A DNA stretch of 64,000 nt, from NCBI GenBank assembly GCA_031264185.1, contig JAISEL010000094.1, forward strand, positions 1 through 64,000. Reading direction: 5' to 3'. The DNA comes from Deltaproteobacteria bacterium. Lineage in GTDB: Bacteria; Desulfobacterota; Desulfarculia; Adiutricales; Adiutricaceae. The first letter of the stretch is position 1, and each line of letters begins with the position of its first letter. The translations under genes and the position numbers were made by a program. Of the stretch, positions 28,333-36,983 are shown piece after piece. The notes below the pieces were generated by a model, which saw only the letters and a list, made by a program, of their open reading frames with translations, ran no database searches and was not told where the DNA came from.

Positions 28333-29037
28333 GTGCTGCCGATCATTATTCTGGCCGGCGGATTGGGGACAAGGTTGGGAGAACGCTCCTTGATAACTCC
28401 CAAAGCCCTGATGCCGGTAGCCGATGAGCCATTTATCTTTCACCAGCTGCGCTTACTGAAAAAAAACAATCTGGAGACGGTCATAATCTGTGTCGGCTAT
28501 CTTGGCCGAAAAATTGAGGAAGCGGTCAGGGATGGCCAGGAATTCGGTCTTAAAGTCGTTTACTCCTATGACGGTCCAAAACTGTTAGGAACCGGAGGAG
28601 CTCTAAGAAAAGCGGCCTTGTTATTAGAAAGTCATTTTTTAGTTACTTACGGCGACAGCTATCTGGATATTGACTACCAGGAAGTGGCCGAGGCTTTTTT
28701 AAACTCAGGTCAACCGGCTTTAATGACTGTCTATCTTAATGAAAACCAGTTCGACCGCAGTAATGTCCTTTACTCCAACGGCACAATCCGCCTCTATGAC
28801 AAGAAGCTTAATGACCCGGACATGAAGCACATTGATTATGGTTTAAGCGGTCTGACTCGTGATATAATACTTTCCGGCCCGGAAGGGGAAGCTTTTGATT
28901 TAGCTGATTTAATGACCAGTCTGGCCCGTAAAAACCAGCTGGCCGGATTTTTAGCTGCCAAAAGGTTCTACGAAATCGGCTCTGCCGCTGGTCTTTCCGA
29001 GCTGGACTCTCTTTTAAGAAATAAAACTAAAGGATAA
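28333..29037 (+). CDS. hddC: Sugar-1-phosphate nucleotidyltransferase (HddC-like)
   Basis: It should activate heptose 1-phosphate with GTP (GDP-heptose) as HddC does. The signature LAGGLGTRLGERSLITPKALMPVADEPF is at the N-terminus, followed by LLGTGGALRKA and the metal-binding YGDSYLDIDY. 234 residues is the length of HddC and related short pyrophosphorylases. The start is GTG with GAGAGG seven bases upstream. It is followed 8 bp later by the GmhA-like gene, so its placement in the heptose route rests mostly on context; specificity for another sugar cannot be excluded. Confidence 0.78.
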   Translation: MLPIIILAGGLGTRLGERSLITPKALMPVADEPFIFHQLRLLKKNNLETVIICVGYLGRKIEEAVRDGQEFGLKVVYSYDGPKLLGTGGALRKAALLLESHFLVTYGDSYLDIDYQEVAEAFLNSGQPALMTVYLNENQFDRSNVLYSNGTIRLYDKKLNDPDMKHIDYGLSGLTRDIILSGPEGEAFDLADLMTSLARKNQLAGFLAAKRFYEIGSAAGLSELDSLLRNKTKG

Positions 29038-29045
29038 CTGAAGGC

Positions 29046-29630
29046 ATGTCATTCAGCCAGGATTATCTGAAAGAAGTCGTCTCGATTGCCGAAAAACTGA
29101 ATCCCGAACAATTGGAGACCATGGCCGGACTTCTGGCCGGCATCCGGGACCGAGGCGGACGGCTTTTCATTCTAGGCGTCGGCGGTTCGGCTGCCTCAGC
29201 CTCTCACGCAGTCAATGATTTCCGGAAACTGGCCGGTTTTGAAGCTTACTGCCCCACAGACAATGTTTCGGAACTGACCGCCAGAACCAACGATGAAGGC
29301 TGGGAAAGCGTTTTTGCCCAATGGCTTATCGGCTCCCGTTTAGGGCCTAATGACGGGGTTATGGTCTTGTCTGTCGGCGGAGGCGATCTGGCCAGAAATA
29401 TTAGTCCCAACCTGGTTCGGGCTTTAGAATTTGCCAGAGAAGTTAAGGCCAGAATCCTGGGCATTGTCGGCCGGGACGGCGGCTACACCGCTCAAGTTGC
29501 TGACTCGGCTGTCATCATACCGCCCTTAAATCCGGATAGAATCACTCCCCACACAGAGGCTTTTCACGGGGTGGTCTGGCATCTTCTCGTTACTCACCCC
29601 TGCTTAAAGAAAAACCCCACCAAATGGTAA
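29046..29630 (+). CDS. gmhA: Sedoheptulose 7-phosphate isomerase (GmhA-like, SIS domain)
   Basis: It isomerises sedoheptulose 7-phosphate to heptose 7-phosphate. The 194-residue protein is a single SIS domain: LGVGGSAASASHAVNDFRKL is the phosphate-sugar loop, LSVGGGDLARNIS the second, and the C-terminal HTEAFHGVVWHLLVTHP carries the histidines of the active site. The final ATGGTAA overlaps the start of the next gene, a typical sign of translational coupling. Its place between hddC-like and gmhB-transaldolase genes supports the assignment. Confidence 0.85.
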   Translation: MSFSQDYLKEVVSIAEKLNPEQLETMAGLLAGIRDRGGRLFILGVGGSAASASHAVNDFRKLAGFEAYCPTDNVSELTARTNDEGWESVFAQWLIGSRLGPNDGVMVLSVGGGDLARNISPNLVRALEFAREVKARILGIVGRDGGYTAQVADSAVIIPPLNPDRITPHTEAFHGVVWHLLVTHPCLKKNPTKW

Positions 29631-30892
29631 ACCAAGGCTTAAAACGAGCGGTTTTTTTTGATCGGGACGGAGTTTTAAACCAAGCTGTGGTCAAAGAAGG
29701 GCGTCCCTGTCCGCCGGCGGACTCTGACAGTACAGTTGTAACACCGGGAGCCGGGGATTTATTATTAAAACTAAAAGCTCAGGGCTATTTTCTTTGCGTT
29801 ATAACAAATCAGCCGGATGTGGCCAGAGGAACCCGAACCAAAGAAAACGTCAGGGCCATTAATGACAAAATAATGGTCAATTTGCCTTTAGATGATCTTA
29901 AAGTCTGCTTTCATGACAATAAAGATAACTGTGCTTGCCGAAAACCTAAGCCAGGCCTGATTTTGGATGCAGCCAAAGAACACAGCTTAGATCTGACCTC
30001 AAGCTGGCTCATAGGCGATCGGGCCAGTGACATAGAAGCCGGACGCAGAGCCGGCTGTCAGACTATTTTATTAGATTTTAACTACTCTGAACCGGGGCCG
30101 GCCAATCCCCCTGATTATACCTGCAGCGATCTAAAGTCGGCGGTCGCCCGTATTTTAAAGGAGTCTCACATGACCTCTGTCTCAAGCCTAAAAGTAAAAC
30201 TCTTTGCCGACGGAGCTGACCGGGCCGGCATGCTGGAAATGTACGCCAATCCGCTCATCAAAGGCTTCACCACCAACCCCACTCTGCTTAGGAAAGCCGG
30301 GGTGACTGATTATGAGGCATTTGCCAGGGATATTGTCAAAGCCATTCCGGACAGATCCCTTTCTTTTGAGGTCTTCACAGATGACTTTAAGGAAATGGAA
30401 AAACAGGCCAAATACATAGGCTCCTGGGGCCCCAATGTCTACACCAAAATTCCGGTCACCAACAGCTGCGGTGAATTCTCCGGGCCTCTGATCCGCCGTC
30501 TGGCCGACAGCGGGGTTAAACAAAACGTCACTGCCCTGACCTCACTTTCCCAGGTGGCCCAGGTGTCCCAATGTCTGGCCGGCGGTCCCCCGGCTTACGT
30601 TTCGGTTTTTGCCGGCCGTATAGCCGATACGGGCCGGGATCCGGTCTCTTTAATGGCGGCGGCGGTGGAAATTTTAGCCCTAAATCCCAATATAGAGCTT
30701 ATTTGGGCCAGTCCCAGAGAACTCTATAATGTCTTTCAGGCCGACTCGGTGGGCTGCCATATAATTACGGCCACTAATGATATTTTGAAAAAGCTGTCTT
30801 TGGTGGGCAAGGACTTATTGGAGTATTCTTTGGAGACTGTCAAAATGTTCCAGTCGGATGCCGAGGCCGCCGGCTACAAATTCGCTTTATAG
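29624..30892 (+). CDS. Fusion: heptose-bisphosphate phosphatase (GmhB-like HAD) + transaldolase
   Basis: 422 residues in one frame. Residues 1-182 are a GmhB-type HAD phosphatase: the nucleophile is in FFDRDGVLN (D13, D15), the zinc loop is C95-x-H97...C103-x-C105 and IGDRASDIEAG is at 130-140. It would remove the 7-phosphate of heptose 1,7-bisphosphate. Residues 188-422 are a small transaldolase: KGFTTNPTLLRKAG and the Schiff-base Lys275 in VYTKIPVTN, then ISVFAGRIADTG-like sequence. Transaldolase makes sedoheptulose 7-phosphate, the substrate of the GmhA encoded just upstream, so first and later steps of the same route are joined. The junction contains an in-frame ATG (codon 183) with its own strong ribosome site, so a separate transaldolase may also be made. 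Confidence 0.87.
   Translation: MVNQGLKRAVFFDRDGVLNQAVVKEGRPCPPADSDSTVVTPGAGDLLLKLKAQGYFLCVITNQPDVARGTRTKENVRAINDKIMVNLPLDDLKVCFHDNKDNCACRKPKPGLILDAAKEHSLDLTSSWLIGDRASDIEAGRRAGCQTILLDFNYSEPGPANPPDYTCSDLKSAVARILKESHMTSVSSLKVKLFADGADRAGMLEMYANPLIKGFTTNPTLLRKAGVTDYEAFARDIVKAIPDRSLSFEVFTDDFKEMEKQAKYIGSWGPNVYTKIPVTNSCGEFSGPLIRRLADSGVKQNVTALTSLSQVAQVSQCLAGGPPAYVSVFAGRIADTGRDPVSLMAAAVEILALNPNIELIWASPRELYNVFQADSVGCHIITATNDILKKLSLVGKDLLEYSLETVKMFQSDAEAAGYKFAL
30157..30172 (+). promoter_or_regulatory. Internal ribosome binding site and in-frame ATG at the phosphatase-transaldolase junction
   Basis: AAAGGAG (30157-30163), then six bases, then ATG (30170-30172) in the same frame as the fusion. It marks the exact domain boundary and would start a free transaldolase of about 240 residues. 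Confidence 0.7.
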
Positions 30893-30905
30893 GAGCCGGC
30901 CGGTT

Positions 30906-31583
30906 TTAGGCCGCTGTCATGGACAGCACCCAGGCCAGATAGCAAATCAGAAACAGGCAAATTGCTATTCTGGCTCTAAAATAGCGGTCCTTAACCGTCA
31001 AAATATTTTTATTGCTGGTAAAAACGCCGATGATTTTGATAAAGCTGGCGATCCAACCTAAAAATGAGACCGCCACGATTAAAGCAAAAAACTCAGAAAA
31101 ATTAACTCCTGCACTATAAACTTTAAAATAATAAGAATACAGATCATCTCTGTTTCCCTGGTTTCCTGAGACCTCCAGTTTCCGGTCAGTCAAATAACTG
31201 GCCAGAAATTCATTGGCCTGGTTAAATAGTTCCCGCCGTGGCAGATAAAAGCTTCGGGCCGCCATTAGTCCGGCCCGAAGACGCAGGAAAGCCGAGTAGG
31301 CTAAATCCTTATTTCCGGTCTGATTATATTTCTGGCCTAAAGCCGCCAATTCCTCAGCCGCGTTCTGGCTGGCTCCCCAAGGAGCGTACCAGTTCATTGC
31401 CTGAAAATAATGACGTACGGCATTCTCACTTTTTAAAGGGTCCGCAGCCATGACTCTAGCCAAAGCCAGTTCATTCCTGGCTTTTACTTCCACAAATATG
31501 ACCAAAAATAAAATGCTTATAATAATTAGCGATAAAAATTTGAAAAATATTATTTTTATATCCCGGCTTGTTCCGCTAATCAT
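30906..31583 (-). CDS. Small membrane protein of unknown function with TPR-like helices
   Basis: 225 residues. One membrane helix is near the N-terminus (FFKFLSLIIISILFLVIFV). A helical, repeat-like middle (YFQAMNWYAPWG, AAEELAALGQKYNQTGN) follows, and two helices are near the C-terminus (EFFALIVAVSFLGWIASFI and ARIAICLFLICYLAWVLSM). Its start overlaps the end of the DUF2723 gene by 8 bp, so the two are translationally coupled and the products probably act together. I do not recognise a named family. Confidence 0.6.
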   Translation of the reverse strand: MISGTSRDIKIIFFKFLSLIIISILFLVIFVEVKARNELALARVMAADPLKSENAVRHYFQAMNWYAPWGASQNAAEELAALGQKYNQTGNKDLAYSAFLRLRAGLMAARSFYLPRRELFNQANEFLASYLTDRKLEVSGNQGNRDDLYSYYFKVYSAGVNFSEFFALIVAVSFLGWIASFIKIIGVFTSNKNILTVKDRYFRARIAICLFLICYLAWVLSMTAA

Positions 31584-33840
31584 TTTCTAATTCTTTCATT
31601 AGCTCGACATCAGTAAAATATCCGATTTCCTCAGGAGGCAATAGAAAGCAATCCCGCATCTGCAAAGCTAAAGCAGACAAATTCTGCATATATTCCCCTT
31701 TAAAAAATCCGGCCCGCTCTTCTAGAAATTTAACAGCCTCCTGGACTGACCTGTATTTAGCCAGGGCCAAACTGTAATGGTAGAAAAAACCTATCTCGTA
31801 TTTATCAATTTCCGTAGCCGTCTTCCAAGCGGCCAGAGTCTCCTCGGCCATTTTTTGATTATCGTAAATTAACCCCAGCATATAGTGACTGTTCGCATTG
31901 TAAGGCGATAAAGAAATAAGTTTCTTAACATATTTTAAAGCTTTCGGATAATTTTTTTCCAACCTAAAAATGTTTGCCAAAAAAGCGTGTAGATTCAAGG
32001 CCACATCTGAGGGAAACATAAAGGTCCCGTCATTTCTGGTAAAACTGTTTATGTATGTTTCCACCGTTTGGGTAGCCTCACCGTAGTATTTCAAGTCAGC
32101 CGCCGCCAAGAAAACAGGATCGGAAATATACATAAGATAAGCCGGCACCTTAGAGGCTAAAGGCGGATCGTCAGATAAAGACAGACTGACAAAATAACGG
32201 CGGAACCATTTGAGGTATTTTGGATAAAGACCGCTTTCAAAGGATTTGTCGACCATTTTTATATCTTTAGTCAGACGTCCCATAAATCTTATTGGCTCTT
32301 CCGGAACCATATAGTCGAAAAGGGGGCCCATTTCGGAGCCGTACTGGATATAGACCGGCTTACCGGCATCCATATTAAGGACAACAAAATGAGTAAAATA
32401 ATCAGGATAATAAGCTGGCATTATAGAACCGTCTGGGAGACGAGGAAAGATAAGATTGGGAAACTTAGCCGGCACCGGGGAGACGAAATACTGAGGCTGA
32501 ATCAAGCCGTTTAAAAAAACAATGGACACATCCGGCCTGACCGCATAAAGATTCTGAAGTGCCAGTTCCGAAAACCATTGGGCGCTGTGAAAGGCTAAAG
32601 CGTCCGGGGGCAAGTGTTCCAGATCCCACCAAAAAAATTCAGTGGCCATAAAGCCCGATTGAGCATCTGATTCATTATACCTCTGTTCACCCATAATAAA
32701 AGCCGAACTGAACAAAATAATGACTGCCAGAGGATTAACCAACTCGGGCAAAAACTTTTTCCCTCTGATGCTCCGGCCCAGCTGACCTAAACCCAACCCC
32801 AGCAAAATGAAAAAACAGACTAAAGAGGGAATAAAAGCTGAAGTTCCGTCAATCCAGTAATAAAAGAAAAATAAATTAATACCAATTAACACTATCAAAG
32901 CGACCGAGAGAATCTGATACCGGCGCCAGAGGTATTTTAAACCCCATAAAATAAAAGGAACAGCCAGGTAAAACAAAGGAGATGTTAGGCGTTCAAAATG
33001 TATTTTTATAAAATAAAATAATTCTTTAAAATTTAATAATCCTTGAAAATGATATTGTTTGTCTTTGGAATCCGAGATGTGCATCCAGAATCTGGCCCAG
33101 GTATTGGTCCGGCTGAAATCAACTGGCAGCCGATCAGTCTGGGAGCGGATGATGAGCATCAGATAGACCGAAAGACCGACCAGAAAAAAAACAGCCAGCC
33201 ACAGGATACGCCGGCTGTGGACCTTCAAACTGGGTAATTCTTCATCAGGCGGTCTGGTCCAAAAAGTCAGAAGAATCAAGACCGGCAAATACAATGAAAG
33301 GGAGGCATGATTGCCGCAGGCCAACCCGTAAAGAAATCCGCCTATAAAAAGCCAGACCACCCCCAGTCCGCTGTACCACAAAGTGGAGCAAAATAAAAGT
33401 ACAGCTATCAAGGCAGCGTTTAAAGAATAGACCTCAACTTCAATAGAGGAGCCAAAAATGCTTTGGTGCAGGGCAAAAAACAAAAGTGGCAGGAAAAGGA
33501 AGAAATAACTTGGTTTTTCCGGAGCTAAGTTATGAAGTTTTTTTAAAAGAAGGCCCAGACAAAAGGTAGCTGCTCCCCCGGCCAAAGCCGTAAACAGGGT
33601 CACCCTAAAAGGCAGAGAGGCTAAAGGCAGCCAAGTAAAAATTTTAGCCAGTAAGTTAAAGGAAGGAAAGCCTGAAGGGTGGGCGACATCCAAAAAAGCG
33701 GCCGTGACAGCTAATTCAGGTCCGTCACGAAAGCCGTAAGTTGGAGTCGCGCATATGACGTAAAAAAAAACACTTAAAAGAGAAAACAACCCCAGTAAAT
33801 AATTTACCGTAAATATTTCCTTAAAAAGGCTTTTATTCAC
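31576..33840 (-). CDS. DUF2723-type polytopic membrane protein with C-terminal TPR repeats
   Basis: 754 residues. The N-terminal loop YGFRDGPELAVTAAFLDVAHPSGFP is the hallmark of the DUF2723 family, which is related to protein O-mannosyltransferases (GT-C fold). About ten helices follow to residue 400. The C-terminal 350 residues are soluble and include TPR-like repeats (FRLEKNYPKALKYVKKLISLSPYNANSHYML). Members are thought to transfer sugars to proteins or lipids outside the cytoplasmic membrane. The gene lies 96 bp upstream of the 3' end of the first pilin gene on the same strand; pilin glycosylation is therefore possible, but this is inference. Confidence 0.8.
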   Translation of the reverse strand: MNKSLFKEIFTVNYLLGLFSLLSVFFYVICATPTYGFRDGPELAVTAAFLDVAHPSGFPSFNLLAKIFTWLPLASLPFRVTLFTALAGGAATFCLGLLLKKLHNLAPEKPSYFFLFLPLLFFALHQSIFGSSIEVEVYSLNAALIAVLLFCSTLWYSGLGVVWLFIGGFLYGLACGNHASLSLYLPVLILLTFWTRPPDEELPSLKVHSRRILWLAVFFLVGLSVYLMLIIRSQTDRLPVDFSRTNTWARFWMHISDSKDKQYHFQGLLNFKELFYFIKIHFERLTSPLFYLAVPFILWGLKYLWRRYQILSVALIVLIGINLFFFYYWIDGTSAFIPSLVCFFILLGLGLGQLGRSIRGKKFLPELVNPLAVIILFSSAFIMGEQRYNESDAQSGFMATEFFWWDLEHLPPDALAFHSAQWFSELALQNLYAVRPDVSIVFLNGLIQPQYFVSPVPAKFPNLIFPRLPDGSIMPAYYPDYFTHFVVLNMDAGKPVYIQYGSEMGPLFDYMVPEEPIRFMGRLTKDIKMVDKSFESGLYPKYLKWFRRYFVSLSLSDDPPLASKVPAYLMYISDPVFLAAADLKYYGEATQTVETYINSFTRNDGTFMFPSDVALNLHAFLANIFRLEKNYPKALKYVKKLISLSPYNANSHYMLGLIYDNQKMAEETLAAWKTATEIDKYEIGFFYHYSLALAKYRSVQEAVKFLEERAGFFKGEYMQNLSALALQMRDCFLLPPEEIGYFTDVELMKELEND

Positions 33841-33861
33841 CAGGCACCATGGATTTAATAA

Positions 33862-33911
33862 ATAAAAAAGAGCAGAATTCCTCTAATTTAAAATTATTGG
33901 AATTCTGCTCA
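33862..33911 (-). terminator. Rho-independent terminator of the first pilin gene
   Basis: GAGCAGAATTCC (33870-33881) pairs perfectly with GGAATTCTGCTC (33899-33910). On the minus strand the stem is followed by CTTTTTTATT. It separates the pilin from the DUF2723 gene downstream. Confidence 0.88.
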
Positions 33912-33936
33912 GAAGTCAGCTGATCAGCCGAATATC

Positions 33937-34383
33937 TTAGCTCCAACCATTACTTAAAGCAGTAGTGTTGGAAGTGACGGTCACAGAACTGGCACTGTCA
34001 TAGTTATAACGAGTGGTGCCAGGAGCCTCGTGCTTAACGCTGAATTTAAAACCAGGCTGACCAGTGGTGCCATTGGTAGTTAAAGTTATCGCACCGTAGA
34101 CAACATTCTGGTCGCGGACCAGACCGGCACGCACGACAAGACTCTGAGTGCTGGTGCCGGCTCCAGAATACTGGGTGGAATAATGGTTATTCTGAGCGAA
34201 GAAAGCTTCCTGAGCCAGAGCAACGGCATGATAAGCGGACTGAGCGGCGTTGTCCTGAGCGCCCCTACGATAACGGGCGTACTGGGGGATAGCGATGGCG
34301 GCCAAAATACCGATGATGGCCACGACGATCAAAAGTTCGATAAGAGTGAAGCCTTCACGCTTCTCCTGCAACTTTGAAATCAT
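33937..34383 (-). CDS. pilA: Type IV pilin (PilA-like), copy 1
   Basis: A 148-residue major-pilin-like protein. The short leader [11 protein letters not shown] is cut by prepilin peptidase before [20 protein letters not shown], with Glu at +5 for assembly. The globular part is short, has no cysteine and is rich in Ser/Thr/Asn ([34 protein letters not shown]), offering possible O-glycosylation sites. Very similar to the pilin at 49888, with the same [14 protein letters not shown] segment. A sigma-54 promoter lies about 115-130 bp upstream, and a strong terminator follows. GGAGTC precedes the ATG. Confidence 0.95.
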   Translation of the reverse strand: MISKLQEKREGFTLIELLIVVAIIGILAAIAIPQYARYRRGAQDNAAQSAYHAVALAQEAFFAQNNHYSTQYSGAGTSTQSLVVRAGLVRDQNVVYGAITLTTNGTTGQPGFKFSVKHEAPGTTRYNYDSASSVTVTSNTTALSNGWS

Positions 34384-34496
34384 TTCCGACTCCTTGTGAT
34401 TTTGCCTTTCGGCGTTTACCCAGTTAAAAACTTAAGGGTTAATGTTTAATATATTGTGTGTGTTGAACCACGCTTCAAAAACTTGACAGACTCTGT

Positions 34497-34513
34497 TGCA
34501 AAGACTGGGCCAA
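34497..34513 (-). promoter_or_regulatory. Sigma-54 (-24/-12) promoter of pilin copy 1
   Basis: On the minus strand it reads TTGGCCCAGTCTTTGCA: GG and GC exactly 10 bases apart, matching TGGCAC-N5-TTGC. Transcription would start near 34486, leaving a leader of about 100 nt. Confidence 0.7.
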
Positions 34514-34663
34514 CTTTTGGTTTCAGTTCGTTAATTTCGACAAAACATAATTATTTCAATAACTTAAAAAATTCACCCTCCTTTTTATCTTATTTTTGCT
34601 TCTTTAACTCCAACCCTCCTTTTTCCAGCTGTTGACAAAAATTTAAGATCAGGCCATGGGTAA

Positions 34664-34940
34664 ATCAAATTCCGGTCACTAAAATCATTTGAGGTTTCTT
34701 AAAACTGACCAAAATTTGATATTTTTTATGTCCCAGCTGAATTTTTGTTTAATTTCCGTCTACCAAAATTTGATCTCTTGTTCCAAATCCTGACTGGCTA
34801 TAAAATTCTCTGAAAAAATGAACACAATTAAGGCTTTAGGGAGAGACTAATTTAATTAATGTTGATATTGAGTCTTTTTAGGAAAATTTTAAATTTTTGA
34901 CTTTTCTGAAGACTAATATTGAAACTGACCAAAATTTGAT
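34664..34940. repeat. Four copies of a TGACC-AAATTTGAT motif upstream of pilin copy 1
   Basis: TGACCAAAATTTGAT occurs at 34706-34720 and 34926-34940, CTACCAAAATTTGAT at 34760-34774, and an inverted variant (TGACCGGAATTTGAT on the minus strand) at 34664-34678. They lie 150-430 bp upstream of the sigma-54 promoter, where enhancer-binding activators usually act. Apart from these motifs and the promoter, the 34384-35066 stretch holds no gene. Confidence 0.6.
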
Positions 34941-35066
34941 GCCTCAGCAAAAAACCTCAGTTTCCTAAAATCAGGCTCAAAAAAGAAAATAATATCAAAG
35001 TGTTCTACACCGAATTATTAAAAACTGACTTTTTGCGAGCCGCCAAAAATAATGTACTGATGAGTA

Positions 35067-36068
35067 CTAAAACACCACTTCCACCATCCCAGGCCCAATG
35101 ACCTTACCGGAGATGGTTTTTTTACTGTCCTGGTTGATGACCGCTATGGTCTGGCCTAAGGCTCCGTCCTGCTTGGCCTGGCCTAAAGCCGTGACTTTAA
35201 GGCCTCCGCTCTGGGCTATAATGGTTACTGTCTCACCTTTTTTAACCATGGAGGTTTTGACCAGGTCTCTGTCCCTGACCGGAGACCCGGCTCTTAAACT
35301 GACCCTTAAAGTCTGACCCTCAGCTTGGGCGGCCTCTTTTAAGGCGCCTTTGGACTGGCTGTAAGACACCACACTTTCGGTCAGATCCCCTTCGGAAAGG
35401 ATCTGTCCTCTGGGCAGATCCCTGGCTGCCACCAAAGCCGGCATCTGGAGATCAATCTGGGCCGTAATCCTTAGACGAGCTGCGTCTTTTCCGTTTAAAG
35501 AAAAATAAATTGTTCCGGTCAGATAGCCGGGATTAGAGGAAGGCAGAGGCACAAAACGATATTCAGCCTGCCCGGGCGGCATGACCGGCGGAGTGCCGGC
35601 AGTCAGGCTGACCAGCTCATATTGGCCGGAGATATAGGGTTCCGAACGCGCTAAATACTCTAAGATGATTTTCCGGATTTCCGAGTCCCCGGTTCTTTGG
35701 CCGCTGCCGGTCAGAACAACTTCAAGCGGGATATTCCATCTGACTTCAGCCACCGGTGTCCCGGAGGCGGCCAGTTTCTGTTCTATGATCTGGCGGCGGA
35801 GAGTAATCGTTCTTCCCGGTCCGGGATTCGGACCTAAATCAACAGCGGCCATCAGTTCGGCCAGCTGCTGATCTTCCGGACCATCCGGGGCCACAGTGGC
35901 TATATCGCCTAAAAGGATGCGGCGGCCGTCGACCGTATTTTCCGGAGGGAAAATAATATTAACCCCGGCTGAGGCAGGAAAGGGCTGTCCCAAGACTCCA
36001 GCTATTATAACAGCTGTTATAATAGCTGTTATCAAAGGGCCATAATATTTTTTCCATATATAAAACAT
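35067..36068 (-). CDS. flgA: Flagellar P-ring assembly chaperone FlgA
   Basis: Periplasmic chaperone for P-ring formation. A signal peptide is clear (YYGPLITAIITAVIIAGVLG...ASA). The mature part has a RILLGDIATVAPDG start and, from about residue 210, the SAF domain VVAARDLPRGQILSEGDLTES. The C-terminus VKKGETVTIIAQSGGLKVTALGQAKQDGALGQTIAVIN...GPGMVEVVF is typical of FlgA. 333 residues is longer than enteric FlgA but normal for Desulfobacterota. It lies on the same strand as flgF and flgG but is separated from them by about 1.2 kb containing a pilin gene in the opposite orientation. The usual flgH and flgI do not follow it. Confidence 0.92.
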   Translation of the reverse strand: MFYIWKKYYGPLITAIITAVIIAGVLGQPFPASAGVNIIFPPENTVDGRRILLGDIATVAPDGPEDQQLAELMAAVDLGPNPGPGRTITLRRQIIEQKLAASGTPVAEVRWNIPLEVVLTGSGQRTGDSEIRKIILEYLARSEPYISGQYELVSLTAGTPPVMPPGQAEYRFVPLPSSNPGYLTGTIYFSLNGKDAARLRITAQIDLQMPALVAARDLPRGQILSEGDLTESVVSYSQSKGALKEAAQAEGQTLRVSLRAGSPVRDRDLVKTSMVKKGETVTIIAQSGGLKVTALGQAKQDGALGQTIAVINQDSKKTISGKVIGPGMVEVVF

Positions 36069-36442
36069 TAATTATAAATTTTCCTGAAATTTAAACATAA
36101 TAATACGGCAAGCAGCATAAAAGATCTTAGCCAATATCTGAACAACCTCTTCTGAAATCTTCGCATTTCCCCAATTAAAGTTTAAATTAGAAACAAAGCA
36201 CCCTTACGAGTTTTTTAAGGATAGGCTCGTTTGTGCCGCTCCCCATGTAATGCTTTAAGTAGGTTGGTTTTGGGCCCTAACCCATCTCATGCCTTCACTT
36301 TGCTTGTCTGCCGCCCTAGACTTCAGGATGGCAGAGCTGACGGAGAACCCAATCACCTTGAGGTTAGAAAATTTTACACCTTTTTTCGAAAAAAGTTAAT
36401 TTTATCTTATTTCGCTGTTATAATTAATTTTCTACCTTAGCT
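36069..36442. other. Divergent intergenic region between flgA and pilin copy 2
   Basis: About 370 bp before the -24/-12 promoter, AT-rich near flgA. No gene is supported. A 69-codon open frame at 36231-36440 has no ribosome site. No -24/-12 promoter for flgA is visible. Confidence 0.4.
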
Positions 36443-36459
36443 TTGGCCGACTTTTTGCT
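36443..36459 (+). promoter_or_regulatory. Sigma-54 (-24/-12) promoter of pilin copy 2
   Basis: TTGGCCGACTTTTTGCT has GG (36445-36446) and GC (36457-36458) exactly 10 bases apart. The predicted start is near 36470, giving a leader of about 58 nt before the pilin ATG. Confidence 0.72.
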
Positions 36460-36527
36460 AGCTTATGAGTCATGGTTTTAGATAATTATCTTTCAAAACC
36501 AAAAGTCTCCTACGGAGTTGACAACTT

Positions 36528-36983
36528 ATGCCAACCACTCACCTTTCCGACCGCAACGGGCGGGGTTTCACCTTAATTGAGCTGCTGATTGTAGTGGCTA
36601 TCATAGGAATTCTGGCGGCTATCGCTATCCCCCAGTACGCCCGTTACCGCCGTTCCGCCATGAACAATGCGGCCCAGGGGGCCTTCCATTCGGTGGCCGT
36701 GGCTCAGGAAGCTTACTTCATCACTAAAAATAACTACACCACCAGCTATTCGGCTCTGATCAGCGAGGCCGGCCTGGTTATTGACTACAATATCCTTTAC
36801 GGCCCTATAACTTTGGTTCTTTCCACCGACCCGCCATCATTTAATTTCTTTGTTAACCACGTCAGCGAGGCCACGACGACCTATTTTTACAACAATGACG
36901 GAGGAGAACTAATCCAGTCATTTGAACCGCCCACCCCTAACCGGGTGCTGGTTAATGACTCCACAGTGCCCCCTAAACCCTGA
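36528..36983 (+). CDS. Type IV pilin-like protein, copy 2
   Basis: 151 residues with leader MPTTHLSDRNGRG cut before [20 protein letters not shown], and the same YARYRRSAMNNAAQ helix end as the other two pilins. The globular part is more divergent (YSALISEAGLVIDYNILYGPI) and ends in a proline-rich tail (EPPTPNRVLVNDSTVPPKP). It has no cysteines. It may be an alternative major pilin or a minor pilin. The gene sits in opposite orientation between flgA and flgG and has its own sigma-54 promoter. GGAG is present 10 bp before the ATG. I see no clear terminator in the 290 bp that follow. Confidence 0.92.
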   Translation: MPTTHLSDRNGRGFTLIELLIVVAIIGILAAIAIPQYARYRRSAMNNAAQGAFHSVAVAQEAYFITKNNYTTSYSALISEAGLVIDYNILYGPITLVLSTDPPSFNFFVNHVSEATTTYFYNNDGGELIQSFEPPTPNRVLVNDSTVPPKP

